Origin: Cryobacterium sp. GrIS_2_6
Lineage (GTDB): Bacteria; Actinomycetota; Actinomycetes; Actinomycetales; Microbacteriaceae
Reading direction: 5' to 3'
Length of the DNA: 64,000 bases
Assembly (NCBI RefSeq): GCF_035984545.1
Contig: NZ_JAXCHP010000001.1
Coordinates: forward strand, 3,906,001 to 3,970,000
Below are positions 25,313 to 34,574 of the stretch, one piece after another (positions within the stretch are counted from its first letter, which is position 1; each line of letters begins with the position of its first letter). The notes beneath the pieces were generated by a model. The model saw only the letters and a program-made list of their open reading frames with translations, made no database searches and was not told where the DNA came from. The translations under genes were made by a program, and so were the position numbers.

Positions 25313-26172
25313 TGGCCGTCACTGAGCTGCTGCCCGTCATCGTCGTGCTGTGCGCCGTGGTCGGTCTCGTCGTCGGCTCCTTCCTCAACGTCGTGATCTA
25401 CCGCGTTCCGGCAGGCCTCTCGATCGTGTCACCGCCCAGCGCGTGTCCGCGCTGCGGGGCCTCCATCCTTCGACGGGACAACATTCCGGTGGTCTCCTGG
25501 GCTCTCCTGCGCGGCAAGTGCCGCGACTGCCGGACGAAGATTTCGGTGCGGTATCCACTCGTGGAAGCCGGAACTGCCGTCTTCTTCGTGGTGGTCGCCG
25601 TCTACGTGTGGACTGGTGCGTACGCTGGCCAAGTTGGACCCGACAGCGCGGGTGCGTCCTGGATCCCCGCAATGCTCGTTTTGCTCGCGATCTTGTACCT
25701 GGCGGCGGTGAGTATCGCACTGGCACTGATCGACCTCGACACCCATCGGCTGCCAAACAGGATCGTGCTGCCGAGCTATCTCGTCGGGGCAGGGCTGCTC
25801 GGGACGGCATCAATCGTGACGGGTGACTATGCGTCGCTGATCCGTGCTGGCATTGGTCTCGCAATCCTTTGGGCCCTGTACCTGGTCATGGCGCTCGCTT
25901 ATCCAGGCGGAATGGGTTTCGGCGACGTCAAACTCGCCGGTGTGCTCGGACTCTTCCTCGGTTACCTCGGCTGGGGGCCCCTTGTGGCCGGCGCCTTCGC
26001 GGCCTTCCTGCTGGGCGGGGTTTTCGCGATCGGCTTGCTCGCAACCCGACGCGCCAATCGCAAGAGTGGAATCCCTTTTGGGCCCTGGATGCTGGCGGGC
26101 GCGTGGGTCGGAATCTTCTGGGGAAACCAATTGTGGAACAGCTACCTGAGCTTCATCGGCATAACACAGTGA
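25312..26172 (+). CDS. pilD: Prepilin peptidase/N-methyltransferase PilD
   Basis: 286 residues, ATG overlapping the previous TGA. It removes prepilin leaders and methylates the new N-terminus in the membrane. The N-terminal cytoplasmic domain has the zinc-binding CPRC and CRDC pairs and the GSFLNVVIYRVP motif. The two aspartyl protease residues are in ALIDLDTHRLPNR and GMGFGDVKL (GxGD). Seven or eight membrane helices are predicted. One enzyme could process all four prepilin-like proteins encoded directly upstream. Confidence 0.95.
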   Translation: MAVTELLPVIVVLCAVVGLVVGSFLNVVIYRVPAGLSIVSPPSACPRCGASILRRDNIPVVSWALLRGKCRDCRTKISVRYPLVEAGTAVFFVVVAVYVWTGAYAGQVGPDSAGASWIPAMLVLLAILYLAAVSIALALIDLDTHRLPNRIVLPSYLVGAGLLGTASIVTGDYASLIRAGIGLAILWALYLVMALAYPGGMGFGDVKLAGVLGLFLGYLGWGPLVAGAFAAFLLGGVFAIGLLATRRANRKSGIPFGPWMLAGAWVGIFWGNQLWNSYLSFIGITQ

Positions 26173-26227
26173 CGGAACGCAACATCGTTGCTCGTAGTGA
26201 CGTCCAAATCAGTAGAGGAATGACAAC

Positions 26228-27277
26228 GTGACAACAAGCATCGTGGGGATAGACATCGGGAGCTCGGTTCTGCGAGCCGTCGAAGTGAGCGACCCGCAAT
26301 CTGTCAAACCGATCCTGCTCCGCTACAGCCAGATTGGCCTGCCGGACGGAGCGGTCAACAGTGGCGAGGTCATAGAACCGAACACCGTTGCCGCAGCGCT
26401 CAAGCAGCTTTGGTCGTCCGGTGGGTTCAAATCCAAGAACGTCGTGCTCGGCATGGGCAACCAGAGGGTCCTCGCCCGCGACCTGAGCGTCCCGAAAATG
26501 TCACTTGCCCGTATCCGTGAATCTTTGCCGTTCGAGGTGCAGGAAATGCTCCCGATCCCAGTAGCCGACGCCTTGCTCGACTTCTACCCGGTCTCCGAAT
26601 CCGAGGGTGAGAATGGACCGGTCGTCAACGGGCTGTTGATCGCGGCGGTCAAGTCGGCTGTACTCGCGAACGTCAAAGCCACTCAGCTCGCGGGACTGAT
26701 GACTGTCGACGTAGATCTGATTCCATTCGCTTTGACTCGCATTCTCGTGAGCAGACCGGGCATCGCCGGCACGGTCGCGTTGGTCGACATCGGTGGCAGT
26801 ACCACGAGTGTCGTCATCGCGACGAACGGGGTTCCGCAATTCGTGCGAATTATTGCTACAGGCGGTGATGACATTTCGCGAGCCCTGCAGGACGAACTCA
26901 AGTCGACTCCCGAACAGGCAGAATCGGCCAAGTGCGGTCTCGGACTGGCCACCGGAACTGTGCCCGAGGCGGACAAGCGTGCTGTGGAAGTCATTTACAA
27001 GATCGCGAGTGAACAGTTGACGAGCCTCCGCAACACCATCAGCTATTTCGTCAACACACGGCCGACCAATCCGGTGGGACAGATCGTGCTCAGTGGGCGC
27101 GGCGGGCAATTGCGCGGGTTGCCCGAAGCACTCGCCGAGATGACCCGAATGCCCGTGGTCGTCGGTGACCCGTTTGTCACGGTCGGTCTCGCGCGGGACG
27201 TCGACGCGAACGACCTCAGGCTCAGCGGGTCTACATTTGCCGTGGCGCTCGGCCTCGCCTTGGGAAGTGCAGCATGA
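26228..27277 (+). CDS. pilM: Pilus assembly protein PilM
   Basis: 349 residues, GTG start 55 bp after pilD. It has the actin/FtsA-like fold of PilM: phosphate-1 motif IVGIDIGSSVLRAVEV, phosphate-2 motif VALVDIGGSTTSVVI, and an adenosine-site region VGQIVLSGRGGQLRGL. It is cytoplasmic and binds the N-terminal peptide of PilN, linking the assembly platform to the membrane subcomplex. It overlaps pilN by 4 bp. Confidence 0.93.
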   Translation: MTTSIVGIDIGSSVLRAVEVSDPQSVKPILLRYSQIGLPDGAVNSGEVIEPNTVAAALKQLWSSGGFKSKNVVLGMGNQRVLARDLSVPKMSLARIRESLPFEVQEMLPIPVADALLDFYPVSESEGENGPVVNGLLIAAVKSAVLANVKATQLAGLMTVDVDLIPFALTRILVSRPGIAGTVALVDIGGSTTSVVIATNGVPQFVRIIATGGDDISRALQDELKSTPEQAESAKCGLGLATGTVPEADKRAVEVIYKIASEQLTSLRNTISYFVNTRPTNPVGQIVLSGRGGQLRGLPEALAEMTRMPVVVGDPFVTVGLARDVDANDLRLSGSTFAVALGLALGSAA

Positions 27278-27939
27278 GCCGCGCCAGCAAGGCCGCGGAG
27301 CTCATCGTCGGCGGTGTGCCCCGAGTGGATCTTCTCCCCCCGGAGATCTACAAGGAACGTGCTGCTGCCGTCATCCGGCGGCGCCTGTTGATCGGTGTTT
27401 TCGGTGTGATCGTCATCATGGCCGTCGGAACCGGCGCCTCGACCGTGCTCGCACTCCAGGCCCAGAGTCAGCTGGCGGACGAACAGGCACGCACCTCGAG
27501 TCTCGTCGCCGAGCAAACCAAGTACATCGAAGTTCGATCCGTGCAGGCGAAAGTCACGCTTGTGCAGGCCGCCCAGCAAGTGGGGGTGTCGACGGAAATC
27601 GACTGGAAGAAGTACCTCGACAGCGTGCAGGCCACCCTGCCGTCCACCGTTTCGATCGACACGGTGACTCTGGACTTTGCCTCCCCGATATTTGCCTATG
27701 CGCAGCCCACTGCGCCGCTTCAGGGCGCCCGCGTCGGTACTGTGAAGTTCACCGCGAAGAGTGCAGTGCTGCCTGACGTCCCCACCTGGCTCAACGCGCT
27801 CTCCACTCTGCCGGGATTCGCTGACGCATTGCCCGGGTCTGTGACTCTGGATGCGACCACGAAGACTTACACCGTCGACATCACCATGCACGTCAATGAT
27901 GCCGCGTACGCCAAGCGCTTCGCGACTGTGGGGAAATGA
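27274..27939 (+). CDS. pilN: Pilus assembly protein PilN
   Basis: 221 residues, ATG overlapping pilM (ATGA). The cytoplasmic N-terminus carries VDLLPPEIY, matching the PilM-binding motif INLLP of PilN. A single membrane helix follows (residues 37-60), then a coiled coil (LQAQSQLADEQARTSSLVAEQ, at residues 64-85) and an extracytoplasmic ferredoxin-like domain. It forms a heterodimer with PilO. Low identity is normal for this family, so context and the N-terminal motif carry the call. Confidence 0.9.
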   Translation: MSRASKAAELIVGGVPRVDLLPPEIYKERAAAVIRRRLLIGVFGVIVIMAVGTGASTVLALQAQSQLADEQARTSSLVAEQTKYIEVRSVQAKVTLVQAAQQVGVSTEIDWKKYLDSVQATLPSTVSIDTVTLDFASPIFAYAQPTAPLQGARVGTVKFTAKSAVLPDVPTWLNALSTLPGFADALPGSVTLDATTKTYTVDITMHVNDAAYAKRFATVGK

Positions 27940-28670
27940 ACATGGACAAGAACAGGATCTGGGTTATCGGGTCAGTCGTCGTCATGGTCGCCGTCCTAGC
28001 GATTGGCCTGCTGCTCGGCATCCAACCGCAGCTCGCTGCGGTCGCGACAGCCGATCAGGCGCGCGCCGCCGTGGAGGCGTCGAATGCAGGGCAGGCAGCG
28101 GTGCTGGCCAAACTCAAATCCGACTACGCCGGTATCGATGCGCTCAAGGCCGAGCTGGTTCCCCTGCAGGCTTCCGTGCCGAGCGGCACGGAGATGCCGA
28201 GTTTTGTCACTCAGCTCGATGCGCTCGCCGGGTCGAAGTCGGTGACTCTGACCGGCATGACCGTGTCCGATGCCGTTCCGTATGCGGCTCCGGCCGCACT
28301 CGCTTCAACCGGTACGGATAGCGCCACGACCGGAACGCCCGCGGCCGTCATGCCGGTCACGAACGCGCAGATCACGGCAACGACTTTCGCTTCGCTCGCG
28401 GTGTCGATCACGGTCACAGGAAGCTACGCCCATGCCCTCGACTTCATCAGCGGACTTCAGAGCGGTCAGCGGCTCTATTTGGTGACGGGGATCACGACGG
28501 CACCTCTCGCCGCGGACTCGACCACCGACTCGAAGACAAGCGCGACAGGGGACATCACGGCCACAATCACCGGCCTCGTCTACGTGCTCGTCCCACCCGC
28601 GACTGCGGCGACACCCGCGGCGACTGCGGCCGCGACGCCGACGCCAACTCCGACGCCCGCGGCGAAATAG
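27936..28670 (+). CDS. pilO: Pilus assembly protein PilO
   Basis: 244 residues, ATG overlapping pilN. A short cytoplasmic start, one membrane helix (residues 7-30), a coiled coil (ADQARAAVEASNAGQAAVLAKL region, 38-60) and a compact extracytoplasmic domain (GSYAHALDFISGLQSGQRLYLV) match PilO. The C-terminal 40 residues are Thr/Pro/Ala repeats, probably extended into the cell wall. No pilP or pilQ follows, consistent with a bacterium without an outer membrane. This is the last recognisable gene of the pilus locus. Confidence 0.88.
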   Translation: MNMDKNRIWVIGSVVVMVAVLAIGLLLGIQPQLAAVATADQARAAVEASNAGQAAVLAKLKSDYAGIDALKAELVPLQASVPSGTEMPSFVTQLDALAGSKSVTLTGMTVSDAVPYAAPAALASTGTDSATTGTPAAVMPVTNAQITATTFASLAVSITVTGSYAHALDFISGLQSGQRLYLVTGITTAPLAADSTTDSKTSATGDITATITGLVYVLVPPATAATPAATAAATPTPTPTPAAK

Positions 28671-28789
28671 CCCCGAACGGCCGCAGCGCCGAATCACAAA
28701 TCGCGCGGCCAAGCTCCCGATCGGGGGCCGGGCATGTTGTTATGGTTGCTGCAGAGAGCTACGGCCACCCGGCCCGCGAGGAGTGCAGC

Positions 28790-29731
28790 ATGAGCGACCC
28801 GACATCAGACGAGCGCAACACGACCCCCGAGACGGATGCCCCGACGGCCGCGTACGCGCGGTCCGAGACGGACCCGACCGACCAGTCGGCTCCGAGCGAG
28901 CCGGCGCACGCCGCCGCAGTGCCCGCTGACGAGTCGGCACCGGCCCCGCTCGCCGAGCCCGCGGCATCCGCGCCCGTCGCCCCTGTCGTTGACCCCGAAC
29001 CGGTCGGCGAGCCGATTTCCTACGAGACCTCCGCGGCCGTCTCGGCCGAGACAGTGCACGAGGACGCCCAGGTCGCCACGCAGGACCAGGCGGCAGCGGA
29101 GCATGCCCCCGTCACCGACTACACCCCCGGCTACACGCCCGCGGTTCCCGTGCAGGCGCCCGCGGGCCCCATCTACATCCAGGCTCCGGCCCCGCCCGTC
29201 GACAAGGGCAACCGGGGTGCAGGCGTGCTGCTCGTGCTGCTCGCGACGGTCGTCTACGCCATCGTTTACGCGCTCGTCGCCTTCGGCATCGCCGGGGCCG
29301 GCAGCGGCTCGGTCGCCGACGCCGCCGCGAAGTTCAGCGACTTCATCGTGCTCCCGGTCTTCTACGTGCCGGCCGTGTTCTTCTTCATCGGCTTCTCCCT
29401 GCTCGTGCTGATCGTCAACCGCGGCGGCTGGTGGGCGTACGTGCTCTTCGGCTTCCTCGTGGCCGTCGTCGTGTACTTCTCCTACATCGGAGCGGCACTG
29501 CTGACCGTGCAGGCCTGGAACTTCACCCCGTCCGAAGCGGTCCGCTTCATCACCGCGCAGTGGCTGAGCCCGTACGCGATTGCCGCCGCCATCGTCGCCC
29601 GCGAGGTGCCGATCTGGTTCGGCGCCTGGATCGCCCGCCGCGGACGCACCGTCACGGCCCGCAACGCCGCTGCCCGCCAGGACTACGACCGCCGCCTCGC
29701 CGAGGGGCCGCAGCTCTCCCGTCCGCAGTAA
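28790..29731 (+). CDS. Membrane protein with disordered acidic N-terminus, unknown function
   Basis: 313 residues. The ATG at 28790 has GAGGAG 8 nt upstream and was preferred over an earlier in-frame ATG at 28742. Residues 1-135 are Ala/Pro/Glu/Asp-rich and probably disordered. A cluster of four or five membrane helices follows (residues 142-280), separated by short loops, ending in a basic cytoplasmic tail (RRGRTVTARNAAARQDYDRR). No catalytic motif was seen. It is 120 bp after pilO, so it could be the last gene of the pilus transcript or an independent gene. Confidence 0.7.
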   Translation: MSDPTSDERNTTPETDAPTAAYARSETDPTDQSAPSEPAHAAAVPADESAPAPLAEPAASAPVAPVVDPEPVGEPISYETSAAVSAETVHEDAQVATQDQAAAEHAPVTDYTPGYTPAVPVQAPAGPIYIQAPAPPVDKGNRGAGVLLVLLATVVYAIVYALVAFGIAGAGSGSVADAAAKFSDFIVLPVFYVPAVFFFIGFSLLVLIVNRGGWWAYVLFGFLVAVVVYFSYIGAALLTVQAWNFTPSEAVRFITAQWLSPYAIAAAIVAREVPIWFGAWIARRGRTVTARNAAARQDYDRRLAEGPQLSRPQ

Positions 29732-29806
29732 TCCCGAACAGTCCGGGGCGGCCGGCGAGTCGCCGTAACGGTGCAGCCCCCGCAGCGGGGGAGTGAGGCC
29801 TGAGCG

Positions 29807-30295
29807 ATGCGCGATTACCAGAGATACGCGGCCGTCGTCGCCGTGTTCGCGGCCGTGCTCTACGCGGCCCTGCTCGTCGCGGGCTTCGGCATGATCAGCC
29901 TGCTCGCCGACATCGAGGTCATCCCGGTAACGGATGCCGGCCCGCTCGTCGGTCCCGGAATGGCGGCGGCGTCCGTGCTGCTGGTTTTCGCTCTCCTGCT
30001 GTGGCTCGGGCTGCGGGCGTCACCGCGCCGCCAGCGGGTGGCGCTCGGGTACGCGGCCGGAACCGGCATCGCCGCGTTCCTCGGGTTCGTCGCCGCCGGC
30101 TCCGTGCTCTATCCCCTCGGAAACGGGCAACTCTTCAGCGGGCTGACCTTCGCTGCGGCGGTGCTGCGCGAGCCGTTCGCGGCGACAACCGGCATCCTCG
30201 CCTTCGTCATCACCCTGTCCTATTCGCTCGTGCTCGCCTCCCGCATCAACGAACACGGCCGGCCGCTGTGGCCCTGGGAACGCCCGGACGAATAG
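29807..30295 (+). CDS. Small four-helix membrane protein of unknown function
   Basis: 162 residues from ATG 29807, preceded by GTGAGGCCTGAGCG with a weak ribosome-binding site. Four hydrophobic helices are predicted (residues 8-30, 48-68, 80-105, 125-148), with a short basic patch RASPRRQR between helices 2 and 3 and an acidic end WERPDE. It may belong to one of the uncharacterised actinobacterial membrane families (a DUF6121-like assignment is possible but unchecked). Confidence 0.65.
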   Translation: MRDYQRYAAVVAVFAAVLYAALLVAGFGMISLLADIEVIPVTDAGPLVGPGMAAASVLLVFALLLWLGLRASPRRQRVALGYAAGTGIAAFLGFVAAGSVLYPLGNGQLFSGLTFAAAVLREPFAATTGILAFVITLSYSLVLASRINEHGRPLWPWERPDE

Positions 30296-30339
30296 GGCGA
30301 AATCTCCCCGCCGAACACCTGCGGCATCAAGTAACCTTA

Positions 30340-31002
30340 ATGTCCATGGATGGTTCCATCGAAGCACGCGTCGGCGATGTCGTCGACGACTGGCTGAGCT
30401 GGCTCCCCAAGTGGCGACCCGGCACGCACACCCGCAGAACGCGGCTGTGCCGCACCTGTTTCGGTTCGCCCGTCATCCGCGCCGCCGGCCTCACGACCGA
30501 TGTTCCGCACGCGGTGCAGCACGCCCTGGCCATGCGCGTGAAGGCTGTGATCGACGGCTCCGTCGACGCGTACACCGAGTCCGCCCTCCCGCTGCTCAGC
30601 CGGGAGATCCGCGCGAACGAGGAACGCAAGGCCGCCGTGGCGAGCTATCGCCCGGCCGACGGCCTCGACCCCGAATACACCGGCCTGGAGCTCGACCCGC
30701 CCGCCGAACGTGAGGCGCCATACCTCTTCACCTTCGCCGAGCTGTCCCGCCCCGCTTCCCCGGCCGCGTTCGTCGCCGAACCGGAGCCACTCACCGCGGA
30801 AGAGAAGGCGGCGATCCGCGCCGAACTGCGCCTCGCGGACGAGTACGCGGCCGAGATCGGCGGCCAGGTCTGCACCGCCCTCTACCGGCACCGTGAGCGG
30901 ATGCGGGCCGCGGTCGACGCGTTCGTCGAGCCCTGGGTGCAGTCCCTGCTCGCCGATCTCGACAGCACCCTCAACTCCCCGCTCTGGCCCCACGGCCTCT
31001 GA
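30340..31002 (+). CDS. Hypothetical soluble protein with CxxC near the N-terminus
   Basis: 220 residues from ATG 30340; ATG 30346 is equally possible. There is no convincing ribosome-binding site, and TAACCT lies only a few bases upstream. The sequence has LCRTCFGSPVIRAAG (a possible zinc or redox CxxC), a charged helical middle and a final helix-rich segment (YRHRERMRAAVDAFVEPWVQSLLADL). No family was recognised. Codon use matches its neighbours, which supports a real gene. Confidence 0.65.
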   Translation: MSMDGSIEARVGDVVDDWLSWLPKWRPGTHTRRTRLCRTCFGSPVIRAAGLTTDVPHAVQHALAMRVKAVIDGSVDAYTESALPLLSREIRANEERKAAVASYRPADGLDPEYTGLELDPPAEREAPYLFTFAELSRPASPAAFVAEPEPLTAEEKAAIRAELRLADEYAAEIGGQVCTALYRHRERMRAAVDAFVEPWVQSLLADLDSTLNSPLWPHGL

Positions 31003-31082
31003 GCCGCGGACGAGTGGGGGACAAGCCGCGTGGGCCACGCGCGTGCCCGGCCCGCCGCATCCGCTCGACGGAGGCTCACCAT

Positions 31083-31112
31083 TTGACCGGGCTACCCGAG
31101 GGGAGTTAGTAT
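31083..31112 (+). promoter_or_regulatory. Promoter of the str operon
   Basis: TTGACC (31083-31088) and TAGTAT (31107-31112) are separated by 18 bp. This is the best match to a housekeeping promoter in the gap and lies about 257 bp before rpsL, leaving a leader of roughly 250 nt. Confidence 0.7.
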
Positions 31113-31118
31113 TTCGGG

Positions 31119-31368
31119 GTGTGCGCTTCGTCGTGCGCTTGAGTCATGCCATCGCGATCTCGTCGTGCCGCACCTTGGGCGCCCAGACACGGCACGCATG
31201 CTGGGTTTGCTCACCGAGCAGCCCCCACGGCATACCCACTGAAACACACGGAACTTGTTCCGCGTGCGCCGGCGGGTCCAGATGAACTCGACAAGGACCG
31301 GAAACGGAACGAATCGAATGCTAACCATCAATGAGCTGTCACCGTGCAGCAATAACAAGGAGTAATTA
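31119..31368 (+). other. Long untranslated leader of the str operon
   Basis: About 250 nt between the predicted start site and rpsL contain no convincing gene. A small hairpin with 6-bp arms (31249-31254 / 31257-31262) is visible, and AAGGAG precedes the rpsL start. Leaders of this length on ribosomal-protein operons often carry autogenous control sites, but no specific fold was recognised. Confidence 0.45.
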
Positions 31369-31743
31369 GTGCCAACCATTCAGCAGTTGGTCAGGAAGGG
31401 CCGCAGCCCCAAGGTCACCAAGACCAAGGCTCCCGCCCTCAAGGCCAACCCGCAGCAGCGCGGCGTGTGCACCCGCGTGTACACCACCACCCCGAAGAAG
31501 CCGAACTCGGCTCTCCGCAAGGTCGCCCGCGTCAAGCTGTCGAACGGTACCGAGGTCACCGCCTACATCCCCGGCGAGGGTCACAACCTGCAGGAGCACT
31601 CGATGGTGCTCGTGCGAGGCGGTCGCGTCAAGGACCTCCCCGGTGTTCGTTACAAGATCGTTCGCGGCGCACTGGACACCCAGGCTGTCAAGAACCGCAA
31701 GCAGGCTCGTAGCCGCTACGGCGCCAAGATGGAGAAGAAGTAA
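31369..31743 (+). CDS. rpsL: 30S ribosomal protein S12
   Basis: 124 residues, GTG start with AAGGAG upstream. S12 sits at the decoding centre of the small subunit. The conserved loops [14 protein letters not shown] and [12 protein letters not shown] are present; the lysines in these loops, where substitutions give streptomycin resistance in other bacteria, are the wild-type residue here. First gene of the str operon; its TAATG overlaps rpsG. Confidence 0.98.
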   Translation: MPTIQQLVRKGRSPKVTKTKAPALKANPQQRGVCTRVYTTTPKKPNSALRKVARVKLSNGTEVTAYIPGEGHNLQEHSMVLVRGGRVKDLPGVRYKIVRGALDTQAVKNRKQARSRYGAKMEKK

Positions 31744-32213
31744 TGCCTCGTAAAGGCCCAGCGCCCAAGCGTCCCGTTATCGCTGACCCGGTATACGGCG
31801 CCCCCATCGTCTCCCAGCTCGTCAACAAAATCCTCCTCGACGGCAAAAAGGGCCTCGCCGAGCGCATCGTTTACGATGCACTCGAGGGCGTCGTTGCCAA
31901 GAACGGTGCGGATGCTGTCGTCACGCTGAAGAAGGCGCTCGACAACGTGCGCCCCACCCTCGAGGTGCGTTCGCGCCGCGTCGGTGGTTCCACCTACCAG
32001 GTGCCGGTCGAAGTCAAGCCGCACCGCGCCAACACCCTGGCCCTTCGCTGGTTGACCAGCTACGCCAAGGCTCGTCGCGAGAAGACCATGACCGAGCGCC
32101 TCACCAACGAGATCCTCGACGCGTCCAACGGCCTCGGTGCCGCGGTCAAGCGTCGTGAAGACACACACAAGATGGCCGAGGCGAACAAGGCCTTCGCACA
32201 CTACCGCTGGTAG
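31743..32213 (+). CDS. rpsG: 30S ribosomal protein S7
   Basis: 156 residues, ATG overlapping the rpsL stop by one base. S7 starts assembly of the 30S head by binding the 3' major domain of 16S rRNA. The N-terminal [11 protein letters not shown] and the conserved [12 protein letters not shown] and NRLTNEI-like segment ([13 protein letters not shown]) support the call. A 102-bp gap follows before fusA. Confidence 0.98.
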   Translation: MPRKGPAPKRPVIADPVYGAPIVSQLVNKILLDGKKGLAERIVYDALEGVVAKNGADAVVTLKKALDNVRPTLEVRSRRVGGSTYQVPVEVKPHRANTLALRWLTSYAKARREKTMTERLTNEILDASNGLGAAVKRREDTHKMAEANKAFAHYRW

Positions 32214-32315
32214 TCGCGATCCGGTGAGCGAGCGGGACGGGTCACCCGCCCCGCTCGCCCACCGGCTTGTCTTGTTTCGCCCCACACACCCCCAAAAAAC
32301 GTCCGGAGGACACCC

Positions 32316-34430
32316 GTGGCACTTGATGTGCTCACCGACCTGAGCAAGGTCCGCAATATTGGCATCATGGCGCACATTGACGCTGGCAAGACCACCGTCA
32401 CTGAGCGCATCCTGTACTACACGGGTGTCAACCACAAGATCGGCGAGACCCACGACGGCGCCTCGACCATGGACTGGATGGCGCAGGAGCAGGAACGTGG
32501 CATCACGATCACCTCCGCTGCGACGACCTGTTTCTGGGCCGGCAACCAGATCAACATCATCGACACCCCCGGCCACGTGGACTTCACCGTCGAGGTGGAG
32601 CGTTCGCTCCGCGTCCTCGACGGCGCGGTTGCCGTGTTCGACGGCAAGGAGGGCGTTGAGCCCCAGTCCGAGACCGTCTGGCGCCAGGCCGACAAGTACG
32701 ACGTTCCCCGCATCTGCTTCGTCAACAAGATGGACAAGCTCGGCGCGGACTTCTTCTACACCGTCGACACCATCGTCAAGCGTCTCGGTGCGAAGCCGCT
32801 CGTCATCCAGCTGCCGATCGGCGCCGAGAACACCTTCGAAGGTGTTGTCGACCTCGTCGAGATGCGTGCACTGACCTGGCGCGGCGACTCCAAGGGTGAC
32901 GTCGAGATGGGCTCCCACTACGAGATCGAGGTCATCCCGGCCGACCTCGTCGAGCAGGCCGCGGTCTACCGCAAGCTGCTCCTCGAGACCGTCGCCGAGA
33001 CCGATGACGACCTCATGGAGAAGTACTTCTCCGGCGAAGAGCTCACCGTCTCCGAGATCAAGCACGCGATCCGCAAGCTCACGGTCAACAGCGAGATCTA
33101 CCCGGTCCTCTGCGGCTCCGCGTTCAAGAACCGCGGCGTGCAGCCGATGCTTGACGCCGTCATCGACTACCTCCCCACCCCGCTCGACGTGCCGGCCATC
33201 GAGGCCCACGACGCGCGCGATGAAGAGGTCGTCGTCATGCGTCACTCGGATGCGACCGAGCCGTTCACGGCCCTCGCGTTCAAGGTCGCGGTGCACCCGT
33301 TCTTCGGTCGCCTCACCTACATCCGCGTCTACTCGGGACACCTCGACTCCGGCGGCCAGGTCATCAACTCGACCAAGGGCAAGAAGGAGCGCATCGGGAA
33401 GATCTTCCAGATGCACGCCAACAAGGAGAACCCGGTGGCCTTCGTGACCGCCGGTCACATCTACGCGGTCATCGGCCTCAAGGACACCACCACCGGCGAC
33501 ACCCTGTGCGACCCGAACCACCAGGTCGTCCTCGAGTCGATGACGTTCCCTGACCCGGTGATCGAGGTTGCGATCGAGCCGAAGACGAAGCAGGACCAGG
33601 AAAAGCTGGGTCTCGCGATCCAGAAGCTGGCCGAAGAAGACCCGACCTTCCGTACCGAGCAGAACCAGGAAACTGGCCAGACGGTCATCAAGGGAATGGG
33701 TGAACTTCACCTGGACATCCTCGTCGACCGCATGCGTCGCGAGTTCAACGTCGAGGCCAACGTCGGCAAGCCCCAGGTCGCGTACCGCGAGACGATCCGC
33801 AAGGCCGTCGAGCGTCACGACTACACCCACAAGAAGCAGACCGGTGGATCCGGCCAGTTCGCGAAGATTCAGATCGCGATCGAGCCGCTTGAAATCACTG
33901 CCGAAAAGGGTTACGAGTTCCTGAACAAGGTCACCGGTGGCCGCATCCCCAGGGAATACATCCCCTCGGTCGACGCGGGCATCCAGGACGCCATGCACGT
34001 CGGTGTTCTGGCCGGATACCCGATGGTCGGCGTTCGCGCCAGCCTGCTCGACGGTGCCGCGCACGACGTCGACTCCTCGGAGATGGCGTTCAAGATCGCC
34101 GGCTCGATGGGCTTCAAGGAAGCCGTCCGCAAGGCGAACCCTGTTCTTCTCGAGCCGCTCATGAGCGTCGAAGTTCGTACGCCTGAGGAATACATGGGCG
34201 ACGTCATCGGCGACCTCAACTCCCGCCGTGGTCAGATTCAGACCATGGAGGACGCGAGCGGCGTCAAGGTCATTCGTGCCTTCGTTCCGCTTTCGGAGAT
34301 GTTCGGTTACATCGGCGACCTGAGGTCCAAGACCTCCGGGCGCGCCGTGTACTCGATGACCTTCGAGAGCTACGCCGAGGTCCCCAAGGCTGTTGCCGAA
34401 GAGATCATCCAGAAGAATAAGGGCGAATAG
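32316..34430 (+). CDS. fusA: Elongation factor G
   Basis: 704 residues, GTG start with CGGAGGA upstream. EF-G is the GTPase that drives translocation on the ribosome. GTP-binding motifs are [26 protein letters not shown] and NKMDKLG in the first 145 residues, followed by domains II-V ([25 protein letters not shown]). Its length and order in the str operon are standard. Confidence 0.98.
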   Translation: MALDVLTDLSKVRNIGIMAHIDAGKTTVTERILYYTGVNHKIGETHDGASTMDWMAQEQERGITITSAATTCFWAGNQINIIDTPGHVDFTVEVERSLRVLDGAVAVFDGKEGVEPQSETVWRQADKYDVPRICFVNKMDKLGADFFYTVDTIVKRLGAKPLVIQLPIGAENTFEGVVDLVEMRALTWRGDSKGDVEMGSHYEIEVIPADLVEQAAVYRKLLLETVAETDDDLMEKYFSGEELTVSEIKHAIRKLTVNSEIYPVLCGSAFKNRGVQPMLDAVIDYLPTPLDVPAIEAHDARDEEVVVMRHSDATEPFTALAFKVAVHPFFGRLTYIRVYSGHLDSGGQVINSTKGKKERIGKIFQMHANKENPVAFVTAGHIYAVIGLKDTTTGDTLCDPNHQVVLESMTFPDPVIEVAIEPKTKQDQEKLGLAIQKLAEEDPTFRTEQNQETGQTVIKGMGELHLDILVDRMRREFNVEANVGKPQVAYRETIRKAVERHDYTHKKQTGGSGQFAKIQIAIEPLEITAEKGYEFLNKVTGGRIPREYIPSVDAGIQDAMHVGVLAGYPMVGVRASLLDGAAHDVDSSEMAFKIAGSMGFKEAVRKANPVLLEPLMSVEVRTPEEYMGDVIGDLNSRRGQIQTMEDASGVKVIRAFVPLSEMFGYIGDLRSKTSGRAVYSMTFESYAEVPKAVAEEIIQKNKGE

Positions 34431-34492
34431 TCTGGGGCCCTCGGGCCTTTCCGGGCCTTCGGGCCGAAATCGCTTCGGCCTCCCGGCCCGAG

Positions 34493-34548
34493 TAACATAA
34501 GTACACAAATCCAGCAGTTTCACCGGCCGCAAACCAGCGGGCGGTGAA
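34493..34548 (+). promoter_or_regulatory. fusA-tuf intergenic structure and possible internal promoter
   Basis: The 144-bp gap contains a GC-rich hairpin region just after fusA, then TAACAT (34493-34498), a possible -10 without a clear -35, and a second hairpin with 12-bp arms and one mismatch (34519-34530 / 34537-34548, loop of 6). The second hairpin ends 26 nt before the tuf start, upstream of GAGGAGG. This may give tuf extra transcription or mRNA stability, in line with the high demand for EF-Tu. Confidence 0.4.
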
Positions 34549-34574
34549 GCCGAGAGTCCTGAGGAGGACCCACA

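Noticed and set aside
31003..31368. tRNA or small RNA gene in the str leader
   Set aside because: No cloverleaf or T-loop motif was found; only a short hairpin and the rpsL ribosome-binding site are visible.
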